Source of the DNA: JAHEFT01 sp964443145
Lineage (GTDB): Bacteria > Pseudomonadota > Gammaproteobacteria > Xanthomonadales > SZUA-36
Assembly: GCA_964443145.1 (NCBI GenBank)
Contig: CAYUBS010000028.1
Coordinates: 1 to 25,409 of the forward strand
Direction: 5' to 3'
Length of the DNA stretch: 25,409 nt
Positions 15,901 through 23,743 of this stretch are shown piece by piece. A program made the position numbers and the translations under genes. Each line of letters begins with the position of its first letter. The first letter of the stretch is position 1. The notes under the pieces are model-generated. The model saw only the letters and a program-made list of their open reading frames with translations, did not search any database and had not been told where the DNA came from.

Positions 15901-17739
15901 ATGGAAACCGGACTGACACTGACACCCGACATGATCCTGGTATTGCTGATCCTGTCGGCAACGATCGGTTTGTTCGTGTCAGAGCTCGTTCGTGTCGATA
16001 TCGCTGCGATCCTGGTCATGGTGGTGATCGGCCTGGCCGGCCTGGTGCCCGCGACCGACCTGTTTAATGGTTTTGCTTCCAACGCGGTTCTGTCGATCAT
16101 CGCAGTGATGATTCTTGGCGCCGGGCTGGACCGAACCGGTGTGATGACGGTCGTCTCCGCCTTCATTCTCAAGGTGGGTGGGAAGACAGTCACCCGAATA
16201 GTGCCGCTGATTTCCGGCACAGTCGGGTTAATTTCCGGAATCATGCAGAACGTGGGCGCAACGGCTCTGTTCATGCCGGTCATGTCCAGGATATCCAGCC
16301 GTACCTCGATCCCTCTGTCGCGTCTTCTGATGCCGATGGGTACCTGTGCGATTCTAGGCGGCACACTGACCATGGTGGGATCGTCACCGCTGATCCTGCT
16401 CAACGACCTGATTGAGAATGCCAACGAGTCGCTACCGCCTGGTGTGCAGACGCTGGAGACCTTTCACCTTTTCGACGTCACCCCGATAGGTATTGCTTTG
16501 TTGGCGTCAGGGATTCTCTATTTCCTACTGGCGGGTAAATTCCTTTTACCCAAGACCAAGGAAAAGGCCAGTGGCGTTCCCGCCAAGACCAAGACTTATT
16601 TCGCCGATGTCTACGGTATCGAGGGTGACATCTACGAGTTGCTCGTTACTGTTGACAGCCCGCTGGTTGGCATGACCGTCGAGGACGCCGAGAAAATGGA
16701 AGGTTCGCCGATGTTGCTTGCCATTCGCAACACAGATGAACCCAGGCTGGCTCCCCCCGCCGACGAGATGATCTGGGTTGGGACGATCCTGGGGGTGATG
16801 GGTACGCGTGACATAGTAGGTCGATATGCGCTGGAGAATCAGTGCCGGGTGCAGCCACGCTTACGCACATTCGGCGGTCTGTTCAACGAAAGCAGGGCGG
16901 GTATTTCAGAAGTGGTTATTCCGCCTGGCTCAAAGCTGGTTGGGCAATCCATTGGCAAGGCCCGGTTACGAACCCGTTACGGCATCAGTGTTCTGGCCAT
17001 CAATCGTCGTGGCGATATTCTGACCGAAGAAATCCGCGATACCGAACTCGAAACCGGGGATTGCCTGGTGTCGCACAGCACCTGGCGTGATCTGTCAGCT
17101 GTGGGCAAGGAGCGCGACTTTATCGTCGCGACCGATATTCCAAAGGAGGAGCAGCGGCCGCACAAAGTTGCCCATGCGCTGGTTTTTTTCTCGATTTCCA
17201 TGAGCATGATTGTTTTTTCTGACTATCGGTTGTCCATTTCCTTGCTGGTCGGTGCGATGGGCATGGTTCTGACGGGTGTGCTCAGCATGGATGAAGCCTA
17301 CCGGTCCGTGAGCTGGAAAACAGTCTTCCTGCTGGCCAGCCTGATTCCTCTGGGTCAGGCGATGGAACGAACTGGCACGGCCGCCTGGATTGCCCAGGAG
17401 ATCATGATGATACTGGGTGATGTGCCGGAGATTACGATCCAGGTTGCGCTGGCTGTGATGGCAACCGTTTTCAGTCTGGTCATGTCCAACGTTGGTGCGA
17501 CCACTATCCTGGTGCCGATCTCCGTCAGTATCGCTTTGGCAACAGGGGCAAATCCGGCCATGTACGCGTTGATCGTTGCATTGTCGACGTCCAATGCATT
17601 TATTTTGCCGACCCACCAGGTCAATGCACTGATCATGGGTCCGGGCGGTTACCGCGTTGCCGACTTTATTCGTGTCGGCACTCCGATGAGCGTGATTTTT
17701 ATCATCGTCATGCTCACCGTCGTGAATCTGATCTTTTAG
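15901..17739 (+). CDS. SLC13-type anion permease with two central RCK_C (TrkA_C)-like domains
   Basis: A 612-residue inner-membrane transporter of the SLC13/DASS-like (ArsB/NhaD superfamily) type. The N-terminal half has about five membrane segments (residues 10-215), ending with a re-entrant motif MQNVGATALFMPV near 115. Residues ~225-415 are cytosolic and hold two RCK_C-like modules: DIYELLVTVDSPLVGMTVED near 243, and ISEVVIPPGSKLVGQSIGKARLR near 335. The C-terminal half has the matching motif MSNVGATTILVPI near 528 and STSNAFILPTHQVNALIMGPGGY. Relatives carry sulfate, dicarboxylates or other anions with Na+; the substrate here is unknown. The RCK_C pair suggests ligand gating. AGGAGA lies 11 nt before the ATG. 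Confidence 0.88.
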   Translation: METGLTLTPDMILVLLILSATIGLFVSELVRVDIAAILVMVVIGLAGLVPATDLFNGFASNAVLSIIAVMILGAGLDRTGVMTVVSAFILKVGGKTVTRIVPLISGTVGLISGIMQNVGATALFMPVMSRISSRTSIPLSRLLMPMGTCAILGGTLTMVGSSPLILLNDLIENANESLPPGVQTLETFHLFDVTPIGIALLASGILYFLLAGKFLLPKTKEKASGVPAKTKTYFADVYGIEGDIYELLVTVDSPLVGMTVEDAEKMEGSPMLLAIRNTDEPRLAPPADEMIWVGTILGVMGTRDIVGRYALENQCRVQPRLRTFGGLFNESRAGISEVVIPPGSKLVGQSIGKARLRTRYGISVLAINRRGDILTEEIRDTELETGDCLVSHSTWRDLSAVGKERDFIVATDIPKEEQRPHKVAHALVFFSISMSMIVFSDYRLSISLLVGAMGMVLTGVLSMDEAYRSVSWKTVFLLASLIPLGQAMERTGTAAWIAQEIMMILGDVPEITIQVALAVMATVFSLVMSNVGATTILVPISVSIALATGANPAMYALIVALSTSNAFILPTHQVNALIMGPGGYRVADFIRVGTPMSVIFIIVMLTVVNLIF

Positions 17740-17749
17740 GGCTGGCTGA

Positions 17750-18058
17750 ATGCAATATCAGATTGGTCCACCGCCTATGAACCCCTTGTCCCGCCTGTTG
17801 GCAGGGATCGTGGCCGTGCTTGCACTCGCAGGCGCCTTCTTCTTTGGTGTGTTCATCCTGGTCTTTGCCATGGGCCTTGGCCTGGTCGCCTGGGTGGCAC
17901 TGCGGTTACGCATGTGGTGGATCAGGCGAAAGCTGGGGGTTACCGGTAGTGGTTTTCCGGGTGGGCAGGACTACCCGGGCACGACCCCGTCAGGTGATAA
18001 AAAGGGCGACGTGATAGATGCTGAGTACACTGTCGTTTCAAGGCAGGATGAAGATTAG
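17750..18058 (+). CDS. Small membrane protein of unknown function
   Basis: I do not recognise a named family. The 102-residue product has a long hydrophobic stretch at about residues 12-47, long enough for one or two membrane segments, followed by a basic LRMWWIRRKLG and a Gly/Pro/Asp-rich hydrophilic tail ending VIDAEYTVVSRQDED. By the positive-inside rule the tail would be cytosolic. The tail motif VIDAEYTVV resembles that of small conserved gammaproteobacterial membrane proteins, but I cannot name one. ATG 17750 lies 10 nt after the permease stop; ATG 17777 (MNPLSRLL) is an alternative, and neither has a strong ribosome site. It is probably cotranscribed with the permease. Confidence 0.7.
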   Translation: MQYQIGPPPMNPLSRLLAGIVAVLALAGAFFFGVFILVFAMGLGLVAWVALRLRMWWIRRKLGVTGSGFPGGQDYPGTTPSGDKKGDVIDAEYTVVSRQDED

Positions 18059-18062
18059 GGGT

Positions 18063-18085
18063 TTCACTCGTATAATAGAAGTGAA
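18063..18085 (+). promoter_or_regulatory. Candidate promoter and operator of the CBS-pair gene
   Basis: A perfect TATAAT at 18071-18076 lies inside an inverted repeat TTCACT-N11-AGTGAA (18063-18068 and 18080-18085). No good -35 stands 16-18 bp upstream. A repressor binding the repeat would cover the -10. The ATG at 18106 would give a leader of about 23 nt. Motif-based only. Confidence 0.45.
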
Positions 18086-18105
18086 TCGGCCGCCAGGAAA
18101 AACAC

Positions 18106-18540
18106 ATGTCAACGATCAGGGAAATCCTCGAGCACAAGTCCAGAGAATGTCTGACTATAAAAAGTGATACGTCGGTATTCGATGCCATAGGCGTCATGTC
18201 AGAAGCCAACATCGGCGCAATCGTGATCCAGGATGGGGATCAGCCAGACGGGATTTTTACTGAACGTGATTATCTCCGGAAAGTCGTCCTGCAGGGCCGT
18301 TCATCCCGCGACACGCCTGTTTCCGAGGTCATGTCTTCACCACTGTTTACGGTTGATGTATCGGATGCACCCCGTGTCGCCATGGAATCTATGACTGAGC
18401 GCCGCTGTCGGCATTTGATCGTCACTGAAAACGATGCGATGGTAGGCATTGTATCGCTGGGGGATCTGGTCAAACACCTGCTTCACGAGAAAGAGGCAGA
18501 GGTCGAACAGCTTTCCAGTTACATCAAGGGAAACTACTAG
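18106..18540 (+). CDS. CBS-domain-pair protein
   Basis: A 144-residue soluble protein made only of two CBS domains (a Bateman module), about residues 10-62 and 75-128. Such modules bind adenine nucleotides or related ligands and usually regulate a partner. Visible marks are SVFDAIGVMSEANIGAIVI, the conserved GIFTERDYLRKV at 49-60, VSEVMSSPLFTV at 72-83 and VGIVSLGDLVKHLL at 113-126. The C-terminus is acidic and helical (HEKEAEVEQLSSYIKGNY), similar to stand-alone CBS proteins of proteobacteria. CAGGAAAAACAC precedes the ATG. Although it follows the permease cluster, its own -10 at 18071 suggests separate control. The ligand and partner are unknown. Confidence 0.92.
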   Translation: MSTIREILEHKSRECLTIKSDTSVFDAIGVMSEANIGAIVIQDGDQPDGIFTERDYLRKVVLQGRSSRDTPVSEVMSSPLFTVDVSDAPRVAMESMTERRCRHLIVTENDAMVGIVSLGDLVKHLLHEKEAEVEQLSSYIKGNY

Positions 18541-18547
18541 ATCCGGC

Positions 18548-18937
18548 TTACTCCCCGGGTTCTTCAGAATCTTTTTGCATGGCCTTTCTGACGGCTGCAC
18601 GAGTTTCGGCCGCGCTGCGTCCTTTCTTGTATTGATCCAGCACCACGGCTTCAACCTGTCCCAGAATATTGTCAATGGAGCCTGTGGGGCTTGAGGTATC
18701 GAGTGGCCTTTGTTGACCAAACAGGTTGATCCAGCGTTCGCTGCGACGGCCCAGTTTGATCACCCTGCGAAATTTAGCGTCGCATTTGTCACCGCCTTCG
18801 AGCAACCCGAGAAGCGCCGCGAGCAAAGAAACCGGGATCAGTATGGCGTCCCGGATACCATCGGCAAGCAATTTCACCTGCAAAATGGCAGCTTCACGCA
18901 GTAGGGACAGTCGGGGGTTCTGGTTTGTCGCGTTCAT
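18548..18937 (-). CDS. Conserved-looking hypothetical protein, 129 residues
   Basis: I do not recognise this gene. The product begins with a polar, helical segment (NQNPRLSLLREAAILQVKLLADGIRD), then a hydrophobic helix ILIPVSLLAALLGLL at about 32-46, possibly a membrane anchor, then a basic stretch CDAKFRRVIKLGRRSERWINLFGQQ at ~52-76, and a C-terminal helical part (VLDQYKKGRSAAETRAAVRKAM). Coding is supported by its fit between neighbours: its stop is 7 bp from the CBS gene's stop and its ATG is 50 bp from the divergent gloA start. No clear ribosome site precedes the ATG. No function is proposed. Confidence 0.65.
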   Translation of the reverse strand: MNATNQNPRLSLLREAAILQVKLLADGIRDAILIPVSLLAALLGLLEGGDKCDAKFRRVIKLGRRSERWINLFGQQRPLDTSSPTGSIDNILGQVEAVVLDQYKKGRSAAETRAAVRKAMQKDSEEPGE

Positions 18938-18987
18938 GGCAGGGATAATGTCGGGAGTTGATCCATCCTAACCTTCGGAGCCTGCTA

Positions 18988-19407
18988 ATGAAATACCTGC
19001 ACACCATGGTCAGAGTGACCGATCTCAAAGAATCTCTGGATTTTTACTGCAATAATCTTGGTTTGGTCGAAATTTCACGCAAGGATGTGCCGCAGGGAAA
19101 ATTCACGCTGGTATTTCTTGCTGCACCAGGCGATGAGGAAGCACAGGTTGAATTAACCTATAACTGGGAGCCGGAGCCCTATGATGGCGGCCGCAACTTC
19201 GGTCACCTCGCTTACGCGGTAAACAACATTTACGAAACCTGCCAGAAACTGATGGATGGCGGCGTCATTATCAACCGTCCGCCGCGCGATGGGCGGATGG
19301 CATTCGTACGATCACCGGATGGGATTTCGATCGAGTTGCTGCAGAGCGGCGAAGCACTGCCCTTGTTGGAACCCTGGTCCACGATGGAAAATTCCGGAAG
19401 CTGGTAA
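18988..19407 (+). CDS. gloA: Lactoylglutathione lyase (glyoxalase I)
   Basis: Glyoxalase I isomerises the hemithioacetal of methylglyoxal and glutathione to S-lactoylglutathione, the first step of methylglyoxal detoxification. The 139-residue VOC protein aligns by eye with E. coli GloA (135). All four metal ligands are present: His5 in KYLHTM, Glu in VELTYNWE near 56, His in FGHLAYAV near 74 and Glu in ISIELLQ near 122. The short form and ELTYNW suggest the Ni2+-dependent bacterial class. ATG 18988 with CGGAG about 8 nt upstream is the start; an earlier in-frame ATG at 18958 adds ten unlike residues. gshB in the same window makes its cofactor. It converges on nhaB with a 3-bp gap. Confidence 0.95.
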   Translation: MKYLHTMVRVTDLKESLDFYCNNLGLVEISRKDVPQGKFTLVFLAAPGDEEAQVELTYNWEPEPYDGGRNFGHLAYAVNNIYETCQKLMDGGVIINRPPRDGRMAFVRSPDGISIELLQSGEALPLLEPWSTMENSGSW

Positions 19408-19410
19408 GCC

Positions 19411-20913
19411 TTACAGTATGTAGATCGTGGCCAGCAAGCCGGTGATGGTCATCGTAATCGTATAGGGCAGCGCCAGGATAACCATTCTTCCGTAACTGAG
19501 CCTGATCAGGGGCGCCAGTGCCGAAGTCAGCAGAAACAGAAACGCCGCCTGGCCGTTCGGAGTTGCCACCGACGGGATGTTCGTTCCGGTATTGATAGCT
19601 ACCGTCAGTTCCTCGAAATGAGCCCGGGTAATGTCGCCGGCTTCCAGCGCTGCGTACACTTCATTGATGTAAACCGTTGCGACGAAAACGTTGTCCGATA
19701 TGGCGGACAGGATGCCATTAGCCATGAAGAACACGGGTACCTGGGATTCCTGATCGAGTGTGAATACGTAATTAATGATCGGCTGGAACAGGTGCTGGTC
19801 ATGAATCACACCCACCACGGCGAAAAAGACCACCAGTAACGCAGTAAAGGGCAGGGCTTCGGAAAATGCATGTCCCAACTGGTGTTCCTCGATAATGCCG
19901 GTAAAGGCAGTTGCCAGCACGATGACGGCCAGTCCGATAAGGCCCACCTCGGCCCAGTGGAAAGCCAGGGCCAATACCAGGAATACAACGACACCGGCCT
20001 GAGTGAATAGCACGGCGGTCTGCCTGGGTGTCCGTTTGCTGTCCTCAAGCTCGTCATACCTTTCCAGGATGCGCCTTGCGGCCGTCGGCAGTTCGGCGCC
20101 ATAACCCAGGAGCTTCATTTTCTCGACGGCTACACAGGTAAACAACCCGACGATGAAAACGGGGATGCTGACGGGTGCCATTCGCACGAAGAACTCTCCA
20201 AACCCCCAGCCGGCAAGCTCACCAATGAGCAGGTTCTGCGGCTCGCCCACCAGTGTACAAACACCACCCAGTGCAGTGCCGATGGCGCCATGCATCATCA
20301 GGTTACGCAGGAAGGCCCGGTACTCCTCGAGGTCGGTTCGGGTTTCGGCTCCTATTCCCGTATCGTCTGCATGGTCGTGGTCATCGTCAAAACCCTTACC
20401 CGAAGTGACCTTGTGATAAACCTGGTAGAGCCCGGCCGCAACCGTAATGATGACGGCGGTCACCGTCAGTGCATCCAGGAAAGCCGACAGAACGGCTGCC
20501 ACCACGCAGAAAAGAAGGGAAAGCATGGTCTTTGACTTAACCTTGATCAGGAGCTTGGTGAAGATATAGAGCAACAGCTCTTTGAGGAAGAAAATACCGG
20601 CAACCATGAAGATCAAAAGCAGGATTACCGCGAAGTTGCCCTCGGTTTCATGATAAACAGTGGCTGGTGAGGTTAATCCAAGAATGACCGCCTCAATGGC
20701 CAGTAGGCCACCGGGTTGCAGTGGATAGCACTTCAGTGCCATTGCCAGGCAAAAAATGAATTCTGCGACCAGCAACCAACCGGCCACGAATGTGCCCATG
20801 GTGATCATCACGATGGGGTTTATCACCAGGAACAGAACGATGGTCAGCTTGTACCAATCGGCGGCATTGCCGAGAAAGTTCTGCAGAAGAGACTGAGCGA
20901 GTGTTTTTGGCAT
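19411..20913 (-). CDS. nhaB: Na+/H+ antiporter NhaB
   Basis: A 500-residue polytopic inner-membrane antiporter (E. coli NhaB is 513) that exports Na+ in exchange for H+. Similarity to E. coli NhaB is visible along its length: NFLGNAADWYKL, FVAGWLLVAEFIFCLAMALK and YPLQPGGLLAIEAV in the N-terminal third, SAFLDALTVTAVIITV near 144, LMMHGAIGTALGGV and VGEPQNLLIGE near 210, ISDNVFVATVYINE, and TGTNIPSVATPNGQAAFLFL before the final helices. The loop at ~175-195 is rich in Asp and His (DDDHDHADD) and could be pH- or metal-sensitive, but that is speculation. GAGAG precedes the ATG at 20913. It is divergent from metK across 204 bp. With the SLC13-like permease it hints at a Na+-using, possibly marine organism. 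Confidence 0.97.
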   Translation of the reverse strand: MPKTLAQSLLQNFLGNAADWYKLTIVLFLVINPIVMITMGTFVAGWLLVAEFIFCLAMALKCYPLQPGGLLAIEAVILGLTSPATVYHETEGNFAVILLLIFMVAGIFFLKELLLYIFTKLLIKVKSKTMLSLLFCVVAAVLSAFLDALTVTAVIITVAAGLYQVYHKVTSGKGFDDDHDHADDTGIGAETRTDLEEYRAFLRNLMMHGAIGTALGGVCTLVGEPQNLLIGELAGWGFGEFFVRMAPVSIPVFIVGLFTCVAVEKMKLLGYGAELPTAARRILERYDELEDSKRTPRQTAVLFTQAGVVVFLVLALAFHWAEVGLIGLAVIVLATAFTGIIEEHQLGHAFSEALPFTALLVVFFAVVGVIHDQHLFQPIINYVFTLDQESQVPVFFMANGILSAISDNVFVATVYINEVYAALEAGDITRAHFEELTVAINTGTNIPSVATPNGQAAFLFLLTSALAPLIRLSYGRMVILALPYTITMTITGLLATIYIL

Positions 20914-20952
20914 TATTGCTCTCTGGGTTGTTCCGAAATAAGAGCGACTAAT

Positions 20953-20997
20953 TCTAATGTGTTCTCACCACTTTGCACCAGTATTGATGACATTAGA
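20953..20997. repeat. Inverted repeat in the nhaB-metK intergenic region
   Basis: TCTAATGT (20953-20960) and ACATTAGA (20990-20997) form perfect 8-bp inverted arms separated by 29 bp. Immediately after comes a tandem hexamer GGTCAA-GGTCAA (20999-21010), which on the leftward strand reads TTGACC twice and could offer a -35 for nhaB, although no good -10 is spaced correctly. An 8-bp repeat can arise by chance in about one in ten regions of this size. Confidence 0.3.
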
Positions 20998-21015
20998 TGG
21001 TCAAGGTCAATTATT

Positions 21016-21044
21016 TTGCGTTGCCCTGGCAATTTAGATAGAAT
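21016..21044 (+). promoter_or_regulatory. Candidate sigma-70 promoter of metK-ahcY-metF
   Basis: TTGCGT (21016-21021) and TAGAAT (21039-21044) are separated by exactly 17 bp; the -10 matches five of six consensus bases. The predicted start is near 21051, giving a leader of about 67 nt. Confidence 0.55.
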
Positions 21045-21075
21045 ACATATCTCTTTATCTTGATTGAAAGATGTA
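21044..21075 (+). promoter_or_regulatory. Candidate operator at the metK transcription start
   Basis: A perfect inverted repeat ATCTT-N6-AAGAT lies at 21057-21072, roughly +6 to +21 from the predicted start. An outer pair TACAT (21044-21048) and ATGTA (21071-21075) widens the symmetric region. A repressor here would block initiation. ArsR-family SahR is a known regulator of metK/ahcY/metF genes in proteobacteria and is a candidate, but I cannot recall its motif well enough to assign the site, and no sahR gene is in the window. Confidence 0.4.
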
Positions 21076-21084
21076 ATTATCAGG

Positions 21085-21097
21085 CGGGCTTGGCCCG
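21085..21097 (+). promoter_or_regulatory. Small leader hairpin before the metK ribosome site
   Basis: CGGGC-TTG-GCCCG can form a 5-bp all-GC/CG stem with a 3-nt loop. It ends 6 nt before the GAGGAAG ribosome site at 21104-21110. It is not followed by a U run, so it is not an intrinsic terminator. It could influence message stability or translation. Confidence 0.3.
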
Positions 21098-21117
21098 GCA
21101 TGCGAGGAAGACCAAAA

Positions 21118-22281
21118 ATGAGCAGCTATTTATTTACCTCAGAGTCCGTTTCAGAAGGCCATCCGGACAAAGTCGCCGACCAGATTTCTGACGCCGTCCT
21201 GGACGCAATTCTCACGCAGGATCCCGCGGCTCACGTGGCCTGCGAGACCATGGTTAAGACCGGTGTAGCGATCGTGGGTGGTGAAATCACCACCACTGCA
21301 TGGGTCGACCTGGAAGACCTGATCCGTAAAGTTATCGTGGACATTGGCTACGATTCTTCCGAGGTAGGGTTTGATGGCCACACCTGTGCGGTAATGAACA
21401 TCATTGGCAAACAGTCACCCGACATCAACCAGGGTGTCTCTCGTGAGCGGCCGGAAGACCAGGGCGCCGGCGACCAGGGCTTGATGTTCGGCTATGCGAC
21501 AAATGAAACCGACGTGTTGATGCCTGCACCTATTCACTACGCACACGAACTGGTCAAGCGCCAGAGCGTTATACGACGCACTACAGAAGATGGCCGCTTT
21601 CATCTGCGTCCCGATGCCAAGAGCCAGGTTACCTTTCGCTATGAAGATGGGAAGCCGGTAGGTATCGACGCGGTTGTTCTGTCCAGCCAACACAGCGCCG
21701 AATCCAGCCAGGCCGATCTGCGAGAACTGGTGATGGAAGAAATCATCAAGCCGGTTCTTCCTACCGAATGGCTCGATGGAAACACCAAATATCACATCAA
21801 CCCGACAGGCCGATTCGAAGTAGGCGGTCCGGTTGGCGATGCAGGCCTCACTGGCCGGAAGATCATTGTTGATACTTATGGCGGCATGGCCCGCCACGGC
21901 GGTGGTGCTTTTTCCGGCAAGGATCCGTCCAAGGTCGACCGTTCTGCAGCTTACGCAGCCCGCTACGTGGCAAAAAACATCGTTGCTGCCGGCCTGGCTG
22001 ATCGCCTGGAAATTCAGGTTTCATACGCCATCGGCGTAGCCGAGCCGACTTCGGTGACTGTGGATACGTTCGGAACCGAACACGTTCCGGCGCACCAGAT
22101 AGAGCAGATTGTCCGCCAGGAATTCGACCTCAGGCCCTACAGCATCATCCAGATGCTGGACCTGATTAAACCCATCTACCAGCCCCTGTCAGTCTATGGC
22201 CACATGGGTCGGGAAGATCTAAACGTAAAGTGGGAAGCAGTCGACCGCGTTGAACAGATTCGTTCTGCGGCCGGTATCTGA
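21118..22281 (+). CDS. metK: S-adenosylmethionine synthetase
   Basis: MetK makes SAM from methionine and ATP in the cytosol. The 387-residue product is full length (E. coli 383). It starts SSYLFTSESVSEGHPDKVADQ with the catalytic His at 15, and contains the ATP-binding signature GAGDQGLMFGYA at 116-127 and the phosphate loop GGGAFSGKDPSKVDRS near 261-276. ATG 21118 follows GAGGAAG. A promoter, an inverted repeat and a leader hairpin precede it. ahcY follows after 28 bp, then metF, so the operon covers SAM synthesis, removal of its by-product and methyl-group supply. The window shows no methionine synthase. Confidence 0.98.
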   Translation: MSSYLFTSESVSEGHPDKVADQISDAVLDAILTQDPAAHVACETMVKTGVAIVGGEITTTAWVDLEDLIRKVIVDIGYDSSEVGFDGHTCAVMNIIGKQSPDINQGVSRERPEDQGAGDQGLMFGYATNETDVLMPAPIHYAHELVKRQSVIRRTTEDGRFHLRPDAKSQVTFRYEDGKPVGIDAVVLSSQHSAESSQADLRELVMEEIIKPVLPTEWLDGNTKYHINPTGRFEVGGPVGDAGLTGRKIIVDTYGGMARHGGGAFSGKDPSKVDRSAAYAARYVAKNIVAAGLADRLEIQVSYAIGVAEPTSVTVDTFGTEHVPAHQIEQIVRQEFDLRPYSIIQMLDLIKPIYQPLSVYGHMGREDLNVKWEAVDRVEQIRSAAGI

Positions 22282-22309
22282 AACCGCTCCCTACACCAGG
22301 AGAATAACC

Positions 22310-23740
22310 ATGAATGCTGTTATTGAAAAATTGAAAAAGAACGACTATTACGTGGCTGATATCGACCAGGCTGAGTTTGGCCGCAAGGAAATTGCGATTG
22401 CCGAAACCGAAATGCCCGGCCTGATGGCTCTGCGTGAAGAGTTGGGTGCCTCGCAACCCCTCAAAGGCACCCGTATCGCCGGTAGTCTGCACATGACCAT
22501 CCAGACCGCGATGCTGATCGAGACACTGATCGACCTCGGCGCAGAAGTGCGCTGGGCGTCCTGCAACATCTACTCGACCCAGGACCACGCAGCCGCCGCC
22601 ATTGCAGCCGGTGGCACGCCAGTATTTGCGTTCAAGGGTGAAACACTGGATGAATACTGGGAGTTTGCCCACCAGATTTTCAACTGGGGTGCAGGCGATA
22701 AAGAAGAAGACTTTGCCAACATGATCCTGGACGATGGCGGTGATGCCACGTTGTTACTGTATCTCGGTGCGCAAGCTGAGAAAGACATCTCTGTACTGGA
22801 CAACCCTTCCAGTGAGGAAGAGGTGGCTCTGTTCAACTCGATCCGCAAACGGCTGGACAGCAGGCAGGGCTGGTATACGAAAGCCCTGTCGAAAATCCAG
22901 GGCGTGACCGAAGAAACCACAACGGGTGTCAAGCGCCTTTACCAGATGGCCCGCGATGGCGTGTTGCCGTTCCCGGCCATCAACGTTAACGATTCTGTTA
23001 CCAAGTCTAAGTTCGACAACCTCTACGGTTGCCGTGAGTCGCTGGTCGATGGCATTAAGCGTGCCACCGACGTGATGATTGCGGGCAAAATCGCCCTCGT
23101 AGCAGGTTATGGTGACGTCGGTAAAGGTTGTGCGCAGTCCCTGAAAGGCCTGGGTGCAACGGTCTGGGTTACTGAGATCGACCCCATTTGCGCCTTGCAG
23201 GCTGCCATGGAAGGTTTTCGCGTCGTGACCCTGGAAGATGTTGCCAGCCAGGTGGATATTTTCGTGACCGCCACCGGCAACTTCCACGTGATCACCCATG
23301 ACCACATGGCTGCCATGAAACACCAGGCGATCGTTTGCAACATTGGCCACTTCGACAACGAGATCGATGTGGCAAGCCTGAAAAATTACGAATGGGATAG
23401 CATTAAACCCCAGGTCGACCACGTCATCTTTCCGGACGGCAAGCGCATCATCCTGCTGGCCGAAGGCCGCCTGGTGAACCTCGGTTGTGCTACCGGCCAC
23501 CCCAGCTTTGTCATGTCGGCGTCTTTCACCAACCAGGTGCTGGCGCAGATTGAATTGTGGTGCCACGGTGAACGTTATGAAAACCAGGTCTACGTGCTGC
23601 CCAAGCATCTCGATGAGAAGGTCGCGACTTTGCACCTGGAGCGTATCGGCGCCAAGCTGACGGAGTTGACCGATGTTCAGGCCGGTTATATCGGCGTCGA
23701 AAAGCAAGGTCCGTACAAACCGGATCACTACCGCTACTGA
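22310..23740 (+). CDS. ahcY: S-adenosylhomocysteine hydrolase (adenosylhomocysteinase)
   Basis: An NAD+-dependent enzyme that reversibly splits S-adenosylhomocysteine into adenosine and homocysteine, relieving product inhibition of methyltransferases. The 476-residue length is that of the long bacterial form with an insertion of about 40 residues (around DNPSSEEEVALFNSIRKRL). The catalytic region NDSVTKSKFDNLYGCRESL starts near 225, the NAD-binding loop is AGYGDVGKGCAQSL near 264, and the C-terminus ends KPDHYRY, which reaches the neighbouring subunit's NAD site in known structures. ATG 22310 is preceded by CAGGAGAATAACC. It recycles SAH rather than using the Pfs/LuxS route. Its TGA is followed by C, and metF begins 3 nt later in the same frame. 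Confidence 0.98.
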   Translation: MNAVIEKLKKNDYYVADIDQAEFGRKEIAIAETEMPGLMALREELGASQPLKGTRIAGSLHMTIQTAMLIETLIDLGAEVRWASCNIYSTQDHAAAAIAAGGTPVFAFKGETLDEYWEFAHQIFNWGAGDKEEDFANMILDDGGDATLLLYLGAQAEKDISVLDNPSSEEEVALFNSIRKRLDSRQGWYTKALSKIQGVTEETTTGVKRLYQMARDGVLPFPAINVNDSVTKSKFDNLYGCRESLVDGIKRATDVMIAGKIALVAGYGDVGKGCAQSLKGLGATVWVTEIDPICALQAAMEGFRVVTLEDVASQVDIFVTATGNFHVITHDHMAAMKHQAIVCNIGHFDNEIDVASLKNYEWDSIKPQVDHVIFPDGKRIILLAEGRLVNLGCATGHPSFVMSASFTNQVLAQIELWCHGERYENQVYVLPKHLDEKVATLHLERIGAKLTELTDVQAGYIGVEKQGPYKPDHYRY

Positions 23741-23743
23741 CCC

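Noticed and set aside
15864..16424. 186-codon minus-strand open frame over the start of the permease gene
   Set aside because: The plus-strand frame encodes membrane helices typical of an SLC13 permease; the antisense product is low-complexity Thr/Arg/Ile-rich.
21051..21117. SAM or SAH riboswitch in the metK leader
   Set aside because: The leader is only about 67 nt, has a single 5-bp hairpin, and I could not match the conserved core of SAH, SAM-I, SAM-II or SAM-V classes.
22754..23728. Long open frame of 324 codons on the minus strand inside ahcY
   Set aside because: It is fully antisense to a clearly recognised, full-length ahcY and its product has no recognisable fold or motif; long antisense frames are expected in G+C-rich coding DNA.
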